From assembly GCF_013373865.1 (NCBI RefSeq), contig NC_050475.1, forward strand, positions 11,649,182 through 11,713,181: 64,000 nt of DNA. Direction: 5' to 3'. Origin of the DNA: Monomorium pharaonis (lineage: Eukaryota; Arthropoda; Insecta; Hymenoptera; Formicidae). Made by a program: the position numbers and the translations under genes. Positions 1 through 12,129 of this stretch are shown here, one piece after another. Under the pieces are notes generated by a model. It worked only from the letters and a program-made list of their open reading frames with translations, made no database searches and had not been told where the DNA came from. Position 1 is the stretch's first letter. Every line of letters starts with the position of its first letter.

Positions 1-564
1 ATAGCAAAAAATACTTTATATTTGTGTTAAAATCGTTTAGCAAAATTTTTGTATTAAATTTTTAATGTAATGTTTATTGTATTATTTTATTAAATGGATA
101 TTTAACATTTCTTAGTGTAAAAATAATATAATTTATGGATAAATTATGGATAAATGAACAAATAATAAAGAAATAACGTTTTAATATGTAAACTCTATCG
201 TTATTAAATGAATAAAATGTACGTGTTAATATATTATACTATAAATAGTAAATTTTACTGAAGAAATATGTTTCCACAATTTCTTATTGTTTCTTGCAAA
301 TATATTCATTTCATGTTAAATTTAACGTAAAATTGTTTATTGTGTATTATACCACGGACTTAGTGATTTACTTTATTTTCGTGAATGTCTTCAAACTATA
401 TGATATGAGAGGATCATCAAAGATGTTTAAATATTCAGTGTGTTATAAACATTGTGTTATAACATGAGGCAAAACAATTCTTGTGGTGATAGAACGGAAA
501 GATAGTTAATGTGCGATATATTGTGGAATTGTTATGAGCTCGTGAAAATAAACAAATAGTAGAG
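1..564. other. AT-rich DNA upstream of a candidate exon
   Basis: Mostly A/T with no long open frame and no recognisable repeat. The last 150 bases are less AT-rich and could be the leader of the exon that follows. Nothing else is supported. Confidence 0.5.
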
Positions 565-704
565 ATGTTGTGCTTAAAGAAACGAAGGACTTACAGTTTT
601 ACGCTGGATGCTTGCGCGGCAATTCCGAGGAGATCTAAAAGGGATAATAATCATTACAAGAGGTCCTTGAACACGGCTATTACGACATTGCCACGTAAGA
701 ATAG
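565..704 (+). CDS. candidate coding exon ending at a splice donor; product unknown
   Basis: An ATG at 565 opens 46 codons without a stop and runs into AG|GTGAGT at 703-710, a strong insect 5' splice site. An in-frame TGA at 535-537 lies upstream, so the ATG would be the first in its frame. The peptide starts MLCLKKRRTYSF and is rich in Lys/Arg, ending LPRKNR; it has no signal peptide or membrane segment and matches no family I recognise. Base composition rises to near 45% GC here and drops just after the donor, as expected for an exon in AT-rich surroundings. No downstream exon was identified in the window, so a long intron, or a chance open frame, are both possible. Confidence 0.3.
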
Positions 705-1214
705 GTGAGTCACTTCTTATATCTGATTAAAAATATGAAAGTGCTGGTAATCAAGTTAAATCGCAGCGCTTAATCATTGTTCTTGTTCCATGCAGAAAAC
801 GAGCGTTTTTAATCACACAGAAAAAGTTCAAAATAATTATTGTCTCGTATATTAGAAAGGACATAAAATTTTTTAAAATAATTTAATAATTTTCAATTTT
901 TGCAAAATATTATTTTAATATTACAATAGTTATAAAACAGCACTATATGATTATTTCAATAATAACAGTATAAAAAATATTAAATTTTATATCTTTTATC
1001 CGATACTTTTTTCTCAGTTCATGAAAATTATTATTAAATAATGCGAATATATTTTTCTTTATGAAATACAATTCTTTGTATAAATAAATTATATCTATTT
1101 AACGTTGTATAAACTCATTTTAATTTTAATATTTAAGAAAAATAAGACATTCTTAAAATTAAAATATTTCTACTTTTTGTGTGGTTAATTTTTATCTTGT
1201 AGAAATAAATAAAC

Positions 1215-1235
1215 AGAGAGAGAGAGAGAGAGAGA

Positions 1236-1283
<48 letters not shown>
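1215..1283. repeat. (GA)n microsatellite
   Basis: Dinucleotide GA array interrupted once by GGAAG near 1237. Confidence 0.97.
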
Positions 1284-1287
<4 letters not shown>

Positions 1288-2097
1288 TTTGAAAATTATT
1301 CTCTTTCCGATTTTTATCCGATAAAAAAATAGTAAGTATAGGAAATTTGCTTAATACACACGGATTTAATTAATAATTTATAAAAAATTAATAGAAGGAT
1401 AATACCAAATATAATTTTTTATTGTTTTACTTTAACCTTTTAAGGCTCGACTTTTTTGTATCTTATCATTGAAATTAGAACTTTACGAAAGTTAAACAGG
1501 ATAAATAATTACAAAAAATAAATATTATAATTTTCTATTCACGAAAAACTGCTTTTTCAAGTTAAACTACCCTTTCAAGTTTTATGAAGGAGATCCGTTG
1601 ATTTTTTTGAAATTCTTGTCCGACATATTGGTTCTGCCACTTTGAACTTTGGGTTCTGATATCATATTCAAATTCAGCGACCCATAAAATCTCAGAATAT
1701 CAAATTTTATGAAAATCCGTTAATTTTTTGAAACTTATGTCTACCATTTTAAATCTGCCATTTTGAATTTTTGCTTTTTATGATTAACTTTTGCAATTAA
1801 AAAGACTTCTAAATGTAAACCAGATGTCAGTATACTCATTTACAATACGCTATTAGGCGTCAGTAACAGTCTTAATCACTTTTGTTATTATAGGTGTTTT
1901 GCCTAAAATATGACCTTATTCTTGATGCTTTAACTCAAAAACTAAACTGAATTTACGTACAATCAATATTGCATTTTTTAATAGAAGAATTTATCTTTAC
2001 AATGGTAAAAAATCGAAGTACCTTGATTTTTGACTAAGTTATGAATTTTTTAAGGCGTTTCTGATAATTATAGTTCAGGGCTTTAAAGGGTTAACAC

Positions 2098-2098
<1 letters not shown>

Positions 2099-2152
<54 letters not shown>
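2099..2152. repeat. (AAT)n microsatellite
   Basis: About 18 trinucleotide units of AAT. Confidence 0.97.
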
Positions 2153-2153
<1 letters not shown>

Positions 2154-2539
2154 ACAGAAAAAAAAAACATTTTTGGCAAATAGATTTTTGGCAAAAAAAT
2201 GACAATACATCTTAAAATTTTCACAAATAAAGAAGAAAAATTTATTAGCGTAACTCCCGTAAAAATTTATTAACGTTGTGCGAGGATTTACGCCGCAAAG
2301 TCAAAGAAATAGGAGAGGTAAAAATAATTTGTTTACAATCACTTTGTTATATACTTTTATGTTATATTAGTATTGTACTATAATTTTAGTTCTTTACGGT
2401 TAATACTAACAAAATCGCTGTTGAATTGATAGATTTTTCGTATAGCAAGTAGCGATGATATATCATGACTTACGTAAAATGATTACTGCAGAGAGTGTAA
2501 AAGGTTTAATTGTTATTTTGTAATATATAATTGTAGAGG

Positions 2540-2880
2540 AATAATAAAGGACGGAGTATACCAAAATACAAGCACGTAGCTCTTGTAAAGTTTCTCCCGC
2601 ATGCTGCGCATGCCCCATACCCTTCACACAGCTTCTCTGATTTACAACAAAAATCTCCTTCGGCCTCTCACCCGGGTCTCGTTCGCAATTTCGCAGTCAC
2701 TAAACAAAAGCACTTAACAAAAAGTAATTAAATCGAAAGACACAATAAGACGCACAAAAATACAAAAAGATATACGCCGTCGAGGTGGAGAGATCGCTCC
2801 CCGCCGACACAAGGGCGCAATCCCAGATTTCCCCCTCTCAGTCGAGCTTAGGCCCTTGTGACAGACAAAGTCACGTCATT
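2540..2880. other. GC-richer unclassified block, possible retroelement fragment
   Basis: About 340 bases with markedly higher GC than the flanks, CpG-containing and without a long open frame. Read on the minus strand it begins TGTCACAAGGGCC, which could be an LTR start, but no matching terminus or target duplication was found. A promoter island is the alternative. Confidence 0.25.
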
Positions 2881-3436
2881 TATATATGTATTATTTTAAT
2901 TGAATTTGATGAAAAGTATTATCTTTGATTTATTTGATACGTAAATAAATGTGATATTTTCCAACCATAAAGGTATATATTACTTAGATTGAATTTGAAC
3001 AAAAGTATTATCTAGAATTTGTGATTTTCTTCCTTAAAGAAAAACCGTTCAGCGCCTTTTTTTACGTTCTTAAAAAGGTAATTTTGTTTGGATGTATATA
3101 CAAGGTGATTGAGGCCCACGATGCGCGTCCACTGCGCGTTTATTCGCACATCTTAGCAATTTTTTTCAAAACTTTATGTAGTCGATTTTGATTGTTTTCC
3201 GTTCGTTGTATTTATCTCGATGCTTTTTATTTTTTTTATAAGGTTTGTACATTTATAGCCAACTATCCTGTATATATATTTAATAATATATACGTATGCA
3301 TTATGAATATATGTATATAAATAATTAAATATATATATATATATATTTATGTTTATATATGTAGTACCTTTCCGATCATTTTGAAACTTAAATATGTCAT
3401 ATTAGAGAAGCCATAGATTTTTTCTACAAAAAATGG
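2881..3436. other. AT-rich spacer, possible small MITE
   Basis: TATACAAGGTG near 3098 and an imperfect inverted partner ending CCTGTATA near 3273 could be the ends of a small terminal-inverted-repeat element. The match is weak. The rest is AT dinucleotide-rich DNA. Confidence 0.25.
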
Positions 3437-4384
3437 TGTAACGAACCTCCCGTCCGCCGGCATTACCGACCGCACACGACCCGGCCAAACACCAGCCGGG
3501 CCGCAAAAACGGGCACCGGCCCGTCCTACTCTTTCTTACGAACGTCGAGACAATCTTCGTCTCCGCTCCGCGCATTTCCCCCGTCGTTCTCCCAGCTCCC
3601 ACAGAAAGGATCGAGCGCGGAGGAAATCGAAGATTCACGAGGATCTCCGAACCTCTACCCGAGCGGGTATAAAAGCCGCTCCGGTGGAAGCTGCGACACT
3701 TCTTGATTTGACCGTATCCTGGTACTCCGATTCCGCCAGAATACGCCAAGAAAAGCTTCCTGCGAACCGGTGCTTAAGGTAGAGCGTTCTTTGCCTTAGC
3801 CAAGAGTTCTTGGCACCGCTCGCATCTAACTCCTAGTGAAAATCCGGTAGCAGAGGATAGAGCGTCTCCACCTTCACCGAGCATTCTCGGCTACGGATTA
3901 TTCCTTATCTTAATTACCCGGCTCGACATATCGAGGTGGAGTGTTCTCCGTCTCCCCCGAGAATTCTTGAGATCGACGCCGCTATTCCTAAACGCTGTAA
4001 AAACTTGGTAAGCGCAACGTCAAAACAGACCCGTCTCGCGTGTCGTACCGCGCACCACCGATCTCGGGCACCGGCAATTACCGCCCACAGCACCGCGCAC
4101 CTCGCCGCGCCGCGAAACACGAGCCTCTCGCCTCGGTGCATTGCTCGTCGACTCGTCGCCGCACACCGCGACCGTCACCGAGTACATACACGCGACTACT
4201 GAACAGCTGTTGCAAAGCGAGAGACGCGTTTTCGGTAGATTCTTGTACATATTGTAAATACATTCTTTTAGTTAAAATATATTATAATTTCTCGATTTAA
4301 AGAAACGATTCTATTGTCTCAGGGACCTTTCCTACACCCGATCCCGGCGAGCTAAAGTCCGCGTAGGAAATACGGTCCGTTACA
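3437..4384 (+). mobile_element. solo LTR, Gypsy-like
   Basis: A 948-bp GC-rich block begins TGTAACG and ends CCGTTACA, giving a perfect 6-bp terminal inverted repeat with the TG...CA ends of retrotransposon LTRs. It has a TATA box at 3668 and, near its 3' end, TTGTACATATTGTAAATA at about 4243-4260, which resembles an LTR polyadenylation region. The same motif occurs in the second LTR at 17624-18618. No gag/pol flanks either side, so it is a solo LTR left by LTR-LTR recombination. The flanks ATGG and ATAG are not a convincing target duplication. Short open frames inside, on both strands, are not genes. Confidence 0.75.
3668..3675 (+). promoter_or_regulatory. TATA box of the solo LTR
   Basis: TATAAAAG lies 231 bases into the LTR, a normal place for the end of U3. 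Transcription would start about 30 bases downstream. Confidence 0.55.
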
Positions 4385-4662
4385 ATAGTGATAGTATCCC
4401 ATCTGGATCCCATAGAAAAAAATTCAAAAAGATTTTGACAATTTTTTTAACCCGTGTTTAAAAAAAAAATTTTGTTTTTAATAAGATTGTGGGATTAAAA
4501 CCTCCGTAACATATTTTTTATCAAAATCGGTTCAGTCATTTTTGAGAAAAATTTTTTTTTCGATTTTTTTTCTTTTTCCCATAACTCCTATAAAAATTAT
4601 TTTTTAGATATGTATAATGAAGAAATTTAATCTCACATTAATGTCAACTTTTTATAAAAATC
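4385..4662. other. A/T homopolymer-rich spacer
   Basis: Contains phrases such as TCGGTTCAGTCATTTTTGAG that look like an interspersed insect repeat. No gene seen. Confidence 0.35.
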
Positions 4663-6764
4663 TCAATCAAATCCGTGCAGGAGCAGCATACACATGCTGC
4701 TATGCCCTTTTAATATAAAAATTTTAACCAGAATATTTTTTAACAAAAAAAAAAAAAAAACAAAATTTTTTACCGTGTATGCTATATTATTTATGACAAA
4801 TTTTTTTAACATTTGTTTAAACGTTTCTAAACGATCACAATGTTTTATTTCGGGTGGTAATGCGTTATACATTAACACATCCTCATAAAACAAACTTTTT
4901 TAGGCGCTTCTTGTTTTGCAAAATTCAATTGCAATGTCCCCCGCTTGCTTAGTCTGCTTTTCGCGTTCCTCTCCTACTATAAGTCTATTACTTAATTGCT
5001 CCAGCATCATATTATTTAGGATCTTAAAAATAAATATGCATATATTGTAATACAGCCTTTGTCTTAGGGTCATGAATTACAGCGCTTGGAGCATAAATTG
5101 AACTTTGGCTCTATTTTGCGCTTTTTGTAGCCTGTACTTAACTGTGTATCTCTCATATCAATTAGCAGCGTCGCACAATATTCAAAGTGAGGTGCTATAT
5201 ATAATGTAGTATATGCCAATATATAATTTTCTATTCTATTTAGAAAATTAATTTTTTTCCCTATTTTCTTTAGCATGTAATCACAGTGACCGCTGAATCT
5301 AAGTCTACCATCAATAATTACACCTAGGTACTTCATTATTTCTACGCGCTCAATCTCATTTTCATCCAAGCATGTCACAATAATATTGCCTTTCAACTCT
5401 TTTCTTATACTTCTAACTAACATATATTTTGTTTTCCCCGCATTCATCTTCAGTTTGTTAGTATTCATCTATTCTTCTACTACGTTAAATGCAATATACA
5501 GTTTTCTCTTTATCTCCGCACTACTCTTACCTGTTACATATATTAAGGTATCGTCTGCAAACACTTTTTTACTGTACACCTCCGAGAAAACATTAACAAT
5601 ATCATTTATATATATTATAAACAACAATGGGCCCAATACGGAATTCTGTGGCACTTCATATTCCGTAATTAGTATCTTAGACCATCTATCATTAAATTGA
5701 ACTTGTTGCATTCTATCTTTTAAGTACGACCTAAACCATTCTAGAACTGTTCCTGTAATACCATACTGGTATAATTTCTTTAATAATCTTCCTCTATCAA
5801 TTGTCTCGAAAGCCCGTTTAAAATTTACAAAAATAACTCCTACTATTTGTCTCTCACCATATTCTCACTAATAATTATAATCAATTTCTATTCATCTATA
5901 ACTGCTTGAATTGCTGTTTTATACAAATAATTTTTCTTAAAGCCCGATTAATGTTCCGTTATGATATTAATACTCTAGATAAAATTCAATTTGTTTTTTA
6001 ACTATTATCTCCAATACCTTCTCATATATTGGTAGTATATTAATAGGCTTATAATTACTTGCCGTCTTAGAGTTTTTTTGGGATTAGAATTATGTGGACG
6101 TTTTCCACTCTTTCAAAAAACAACCCTCACTCAATGACTTACTTATTATATTACAATATTCTTTTCTTATTATACAAAACAGTTCTTAATATATTGCTAG
6201 TTATTCCTTCTTCTGTACCTTTCTTTTTTGGCAACTCCCTAATAATTACTTTTAACTGTTCTGTCGTATTTGATTCAAATTTTTTCAATTCACCTTTCTT
6301 TTCAATACAATAAATAGTTGTCTTACCTGTGCTCGTTATATAATTCATATCTATAGATTTTATTATGTCTTTAATACTCTGTATGTAATATAAGTTAAAT
6401 TTATCAACTATACTGCACTCTATATTATTGTCTAATATCTCAAAGTCTATATTTTCTACAATTTTCGCGCCTGTTGGTCCTCCTCTAATAACTTCTTTTA
6501 ATGTTTTCCACAGAGTTGTAGGATTGTTACTATTATGATCAATTATGCATAATATCCTTTTTTCTTTGTTCTAATTAAATTAACTACTGCATTTCTTTCA
6601 ATTTTAAATTGTTACTAGTTTTGTTCCGTGCTATCGTACATTGCTTTTCTATATGCTACATCTCTTTTAGTCACTAACTCTTCTATTTCTTTTAAATACC
6701 ATTTTTTGTCTTTCCATATTTTCGGTATTCTAAAAATTTTTTAGGTGCCGAGATATCTAATCTA
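4663..6764 (-). pseudogene. element A reverse transcriptase remnant
   Basis: Minus-strand fragments in shifting frames give RPINILPIYEKVLE (about 6000-6080), FVNFKRAFETID (about 5820), QNSVLGPLLFIIYINDI and FADDTLIY (5469-5711), then KYLGVIID with the thumb region (5070-5468). The C-terminal segment is QRLYYNICIFIFKILNN, then a stop, then YNALPPEIK ending near 4663. Motif A has Asn where the catalytic Asp should be, while motif C keeps FADD. With the stops and frameshifts it is dead. Confidence 0.85.
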
Positions 6765-7136
6765 CTATACTATTGATAAGTTCCTTGATCTTATATTAAT
6801 ATCTAGATTTTGTTTTTTTCCTACGTTACTCTCCACTAGCTTAACAAAATTCGCGTTAAATTTATTATAATCCCTGCCACTAAATTCTTTATATTTATTT
6901 ACAATCTTGTTCGTATTTATCACAACTTTTATCCACGCATGATCCGTTATCTTAGTTTTATAATGTAGTTGTACATTTAGTTCCTTATTTGCAAAAACTA
7001 AATCTATAATTATTTTACTATTTTCATTAACTCTCGTTGGTTCATCAACATATTGCTTCATATTTAGATTTTGCATAATCGTTAATAGTTTATTTGTATA
7101 AAAAGAATCTGTTATACACTCTATATTAAACGCAGT
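6765..7136 (-). pseudogene. element A endonuclease C-terminal fragment
   Basis: The minus-strand frame reads FNIE, then VDEPTRVNENSKIIIDLVF and KITDHAWIKVVI. These correspond to the conserved TR....S.IDLIF and SDH motifs of non-LTR endonucleases. The catalytic domain upstream of FNIE is missing. The open frame continues to 7235 only because non-element DNA happens to be open. Confidence 0.8.
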
Positions 7137-7762
7137 GTTGGTAAATGGGACGGAATTTTCGCACATGCGCGGCAATAGTGTGCGAGATACCAGCGATGTA
7201 GCGTATAATGCAGTGTTATGGACGCCAAAGCTCATTCATTGCGAGAGGTTATATATGTGTAAAACAAGGTGTTTATTTATAATTTTGTAAGTGTATTTTT
7301 GTTTTGTAAAGCATAGCGGTAACGTTTTTGTCAGTTTTTGTTAGCCTAGCAACAAATGTTGATATTCTGCCATAATATTTCTACTAAATAAATTTTTCAA
7401 AAGTTTTTTGTTAAAATCTTGCTAATATTAATCCAGATTCTTAAAGTTCATTCTTTTCTAAGCAATTATAAAAAAAGAACATGTCAATACGATGTTTTTT
7501 GTTTATTATACACAAGTTTGACATTTCCACTGCATTTTAGGATATTTTAACGAATAAATACAGTATTCTTTGAATACCATGAAACGGTATCAATATGATA
7601 TTGTTCATTAATTTGATTGTTTAACTCAATTATACCGCCGTCATCAGAGTGACCTAATGTGCGCCATGTGGAGGTTGACGATCAAATTTTACACATCATG
7701 TGAAAAGGGCCGATTTTTTAAATAATATTCGAATTTTTATTTTTTTATGTATGAGTATGTGT
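7137..7762. other. intergenic DNA with a dispersed repeat copy
   Basis: No gene. The stretch 7391-7570 is an inverted copy of 34925-35103. The first 120 bases are CpG-containing and unclassified. Confidence 0.45.
7391..7570. repeat. dispersed repeat, inverted copy of 34925-35103
   Basis: About 180 bases align to the reverse complement of 34925-35103 with scattered mismatches and small indels, sharing blocks such as AAAATCTTGCTAATATTAAT. The parent element was not identified. Confidence 0.75.
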
Positions 7763-9134
7763 TGTAACCGTGCTCGCAAGCGCGGCCAACTTCGTCTCCG
7801 TTCCTAGTCGCGGCTCTGCGTCGCCCGGATGTCGGGGTGACCGTGTTCTCGTGGTGTCGCTAAAATATAAGATTGGGCGTCGGGTACGTTAAGCGTACTA
7901 CTTTTTTCGCATGTCGCGGGAAATTACCCTTAAATTAATAAAGTCGCAGAAAAGGGGCAGGCACTCGTAGGTAACCGGGGGGCGTTGGCGGCTTCGACAA
8001 CCAACTACCCAGCTCTAAAATGGTAGAGGGGAAGGTTCGGTGCGGGCGGATGGAGTTGGGAATGCGAGAGAAATATCGTGAACACAATATTAATGAAACG
8101 AACAAAAATAACAAGTATATTTCACGATTCAGATATTTACAGGCTCTTAACGGTCGGTCGAGCGGCGACTACAATTCACGCGCGCGACGAGCAGGCGATC
8201 GCTCGGAATCAGATTTCTCGAACACGGGATAATTATTAAAAGCGTTATTTCATGTACGCGGAGATTCTCCGGCTCATCTAGGTCCTACTATGCGCTGTTG
8301 ATGGACGCCAAACTTCTAGTAAGGTGACGGTCTTGCCAATGGCAAACGATCGGGACGAACAATGTCTCGAAGTCCGCGCAACACGCAACGGACTCGTGCT
8401 CTCTCGTGCATTACTCGCTATTACTCGCTCGCTAGCGAGACGGTAAGAGATGAATACATTTATTACATTTAAATATATTTATCTCGACGAAAACACAATC
8501 GCGCAAAAGTTCGCGATACGAGTACGATATAAATACAATAATGACTCGGATTGAGGCACGCACGCAACGTAAACACAACGAAAAGAACGGAACATATCGA
8601 ATCTGAATCGAAAGACAGTAATAAATCCGTGATCTTTTCGCGGCTTGTCCAATCGCGAAATCGGCAGGTTTATAATCATTTAGTGACGCTCGTCTCACCA
8701 AGCCGTCTCCTCCTGAGCCTCGACGAGATCCGGGGGTAGCTCCTGCGTCTTCTTACACTTTTTTCTCTCGGAACCGACACGCTCACACGACTTCCGCAAC
8801 CAGAGTGTTCGATCCTTGATCCTGCGGGGGCCGCTCGGCGACGCGCCCCACCTTGCCTATGATAAGCCGGGTCCTTATTGGCCGCGATTTTTCGGCTCGA
8901 CGCGCAACGTGTGACGTGGTTGCCGCTAATTGTTGGCGGATCCTAGGCGCGGTGATCGAATTTTCGGGGCCCTGCGCACGTGGATTTCGCGCTTCCTTGT
9001 CGGCAGCGGCTCCTCTCTTAACCGAACGCATCTTCCATCTTCGGGATGTTGTTCTCGCTTTTTCATGGGCGGAAAATATGCAGTCAATCCTCGTGGCCCT
9101 TGCCGGGGTTCCGGTGGGATCTGCTTTAGAGCCC
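7763..9134 (-). mobile_element. GC-rich block, possible LTR-retroelement remnant
   Basis: The block is CpG-rich and sharply different from the flanks. On the plus strand it begins TGTAACCG. On the minus strand it has an ATTATAAA TATA-like box (about 8673), AATAAA (about 8475) and TTTGGCGTCCAT (about 8307), which resembles a primer-binding-site start. This order fits an LTR read on the minus strand. No second terminus or target duplication was found. Its open frames are not convincing genes. It abuts element B exactly where B loses its reverse transcriptase. Confidence 0.35.
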
Positions 9135-11105
9135 GAAAAAGAAAGAGAACCCAACACACTAGCTTGTGAAACGTCAGAGGTAATACGGAGAGTATTAGAC
9201 CACGTGCCGTTGGGACTACTTACGAATTGTAAACGGTATCAGAAGGTAAGAGTAGAACCATTTAACTATCTGTGGAGAGCAACGAAACTGGCGCAATTTA
9301 AAAAGCAGACGTTGATGAGGCACGGTATCAAAAGCCTTGGAGAAATAAAAAAGAAACAAGATGGTAAGTTTGCGCTGGTCAATGGCTAGTCAAATATCGT
9401 CCAGTCTCTTATCAATGCAGTTTGAGTACTGTAGCCCCTCCTGCCACCAGACTGCCTGGAATTAAGAAGACTATGCTGTTTGATAAAAAGAGATAATTGG
9501 TTATGAACAATGCGCTCGAATAGCTTAGAAAATTCAGGCAAGATGACGATGGAATGTATGTCAGAGAGTGTTGAAAGACTTGAAAACTTGGAGAGAGGCA
9601 CAATTCGTACAGTCTTCTACAAGGTGGGAAAGTGGCATGAAGAGAGGCATTAAATAAGTCGCAGAGTGGCGATAGGAGGGCAGACTGAGCAAGGCGCAGC
9701 ATGCAAGAAGAAATTCTATCATAACCCACCGACGAGGAGAAACGCTTAAGAGCGTTAAAAATGTCGCATGGCTGTTCGCTACCGCTGAAAACACAAATTC
9801 CAGGTCGTCTTTATCAGGTACGAGGTCAGCAGTAACAACTGCTAAAAAATCGAACATAAGCGGCTGAGCAGTGGTAGCTATTTGAACGAAATGCTCATTG
9901 AGAGCATTTACAGTGAATACATCGGTAAGGGCGCTTGTCGCTGCAAACACCAAGTTTTCGTAGGTTGGACCATAAGGCAGAGGCATTCGCGGAGTCGGAT
10001 AGAAGTAGATGCAAATAAGCACTTTTACAAGTGTAGAGAGAATTATTGATGTCTCTGCGGATAAATTTATAACGCTGGAATAATGCCAGAGGATTAGTAA
10101 TCTTTGCAATCTTATACAGACTATCTCTGAGTCGCATTAGCTTACGGAAGTCCAGGATAACCCATGGTTTACGTCTATTAGAGACTCTAATTGGTCTGAT
10201 GTGTGCAACGTCGTAGGCCGAAATAATTGCATAAGAAAGCGAGTCAACGAAGTGGTCGATAGAAATGGATGAGATATGATCTGTATGCAGCGACGGAAGA
10301 TGATGTAGACAAAGAGCAAGTAGGTTATTGATAACAGATGGAGTTAGCAACCTTAAATCGCATTGAACAATAGTTTTGCATGAGTTTGTCAAAGCGGCAA
10401 ATTTAAATTCTGTAGAGATCAAGTCAAGACCGACGATAAAAGGAAAAAAAGATTTGCAATGGTCTAAAAGTAATAAGAGATCGTTGATAATAAACATATT
10501 CAAAAGAATATGAGAAAATGATTCACCGGAGATAGCATGATGGGTAAGGCCCAATGGAACTAAGAAAAGAGAAAGGCTGTCTATGGAAGAACGCAAAGGC
10601 TCCGACATGAAGGTAGACGAAAGCAAATTGATGTTGAAATCTCCTGTAATTACGACATTAGAGTAGCGGTCGATAAAACTGGATAGAGTGTCGAAAAAAA
10701 GGGACGGAAAAGCCGCAGCTGGACGACGGTAAACGACAGCAAACAGAAGTGTTGCGCTGTACGAGGCGACTCTCAGAATAATAAACTCCGGAGTGTTATT
10801 GAAGTGGGGGTCCGATGATGCGAGGGTAGAGACAGAAAGGGTGTCGCGGATGTAGACACTCACGCCACCACCCTCCTTTCCGACCCTGTCCAATCGAAAG
10901 AGATTGTAACCTTCAATGCTGATTGTGTAAAAAGAGTCAAGAGGCGACAAGAAGGTTTCAGTTACCGCTAAGATGTCACGACATAACATAGCTACTGAGC
11001 AGAAGACGCTCGATTAAGGTAAAGTGCGTTTTAAGCCGATTAACGTTAGAGTGGGCCATACGAAGAGATTGAGAAGATATATTCAAGTTGCAAGGTATGG
11101 ATGAA
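9135..11105 (-). pseudogene. element B endonuclease and partial reverse transcriptase
   Basis: The endonuclease starts near 11095 (AHSNVNRL) and continues in the frame from 10989: VTETFLSP, GGGVSVYIRD, YRRP, VITGDFNINL. The late catalytic motif is GLDLI where SHDLI or GHDLI is usual, so the histidine is lost, and SHTLLD reads SHILLN. After 9895 the frame shifts. The RT then reads LPEFSKLFERIVHNQL, GYSTQTALIR, FSKAFDTVPH and SVLGSLSFF in three frames down to 9135. The plus-strand frame 8853-9389 is only the antisense of this RT plus the GC-rich block. Confidence 0.85.
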
Positions 11106-11116
11106 GAGCTGAGTCA

Positions 11117-11701
11117 CTAGGGGTTAGTCGTTAGTAGAGACAAAGACGAGGTATCCCTGATTTTTTGGGTAGGTATGCCTTGATTTTTTAATAAGAACAT
11201 TAAGGTTGCGGACGTAGGGGCGCAAATAGTTGTGGTTCGTCGCGAACATGCAGGCCTTAACCCACAATTTGTGCACGACCTTCGGCCAGAAAGGTCGCAG
11301 GTAAAGGGGTTCAGGTTACTACCTTTGTAGTCCGCAGAAATACCCGATATCAAGACTTCACAGAAATTAGAGAGAAATGGATCATTAGGCAGACTAGGGA
11401 AGGAGCTCGAAAAAAACTTTTCAATACTCTCCACGCGTCTTTCAATAATTGAGAGACTGTCGATTTTTGACTCAACGACCGCAAGTCTCGCGTCAAACTG
11501 TGAAAATTGATTTTCTAAGGATGTAACTTTATCCACAAGATCAGCCAGTATAGCGCTATTGTGTTCAAGACTGGCAGCAATATTGTCCATTGTAGTGGCA
11601 TCCGAATTCCCGCCGGGCCTACTCTGTGCATTGCCGGCACTACCGGCAGGCGTAGGGCAGGCAGACTCACACGGCGAGTGGGAGAAAGAAGCGCGGCGCA
11701 C
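11117..11701 (-). pseudogene. element B ORF1 protein (coiled-coil)
   Basis: A 194-codon frame with an intact start. Residues about 35-95 form a heptad-rich coiled coil (LADLVDKVTSLENQF, RLAVVESKIDSL), as expected for trimeric non-LTR ORF1 proteins that bind the RNA. FCEVLISGI near residue 113 is the usual start of the RRM-like region, and the frame then drifts into a Cys-rich low-complexity end. It is shorter than full ORF1 proteins and probably frameshifted after residue about 130. ORF2 starts within a few bases downstream. Confidence 0.65.
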
Positions 11702-12129
11702 ACTAGTTGTCGAGCAGTCGGGTGGGGTAATGACAGCGCAGAGAGTGAAGGAGAGAGAGAAAAAGAGAGAGAGATTGATTGATTAATTGATTATGCCGTT
11801 TGTTATGCCCAAGCATAGGCTAAAGTATGACAACAAAGATTTGGAAACAACATCATAAGACAGAAAAACAAACTGAAACGCAAGAAAAATGTAACGCAAA
11901 AAAGATGTAATGACAATAAGAATTACAATGACAAAAGTATCATTATATAACTTCATTTTTAATACTAACTATAGAAATAAAAACTTATCATGAGCTAAAG
12001 CAAGAAGTTAAGGGTTAATATAAAAATAATAGAAACATGGCACCGTCAATAATTATATTCTTATATAGGTGAGAAACACTAGTAAACGACATGATAAAAT
12101 CTTGAAAGATTACTCTTAGGTCTTTTTAG

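Larger units (their letters stand above)
705..2539. other. AT-rich DNA with two microsatellites
   Basis: No gene is visible. The stretch holds a (GA)n and an (AAT)n microsatellite. Immediately after the AAT array, TA-CACAGAAAAAA at 2151 looks like the left end of the CACTGAGAAAA MITE family found complete at 50401-50623, but no right end was found. Confidence 0.5.
4663..7136 (-). mobile_element. non-LTR retrotransposon A, 5'-truncated and decayed (CR1/Jockey-like)
   Basis: Reading the minus strand from 7136 to 4663 gives, in order, the end of an apurinic-type endonuclease, the RT fingers and palm, and the C-terminal extension typical of CR1/Jockey-group ORF2. The frame is broken by several stops and shifts. 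The 5' end is cut inside the endonuclease at the position of the GDFN motif, where the sequence joins unrelated DNA near 7136. This is normal 5' truncation during target-primed reverse transcription. The exact 3' end is unclear. Confidence 0.85.
9135..11775 (-). mobile_element. non-LTR retrotransposon B, 3'-truncated
   Basis: On the minus strand it reads 5' leader, ORF1 (11701-11117), then endonuclease and RT. It stops abruptly near 9135 just after the QxSVLGxL motif, so motif C, the thumb and the 3' end are missing. Such elements usually lose the 5' end, so a later deletion or recombination with the adjoining GC-rich block is likely. A GA-rich leader lies at 11747-11775, where it meets the tail of element C. 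Confidence 0.85.

Noticed and set aside
3402..4300. Several short frames on both strands
   Set aside because: They lie within the solo LTR and have no recognisable product.
8853..9389. 178-codon plus-strand open frame with a donor-like GTAAGT
   Set aside because: Its 3' half is the antisense of element B reverse transcriptase (FSKAFDTVPH is read on the other strand) and its 5' half is a GC-rich repeat; not a gene.
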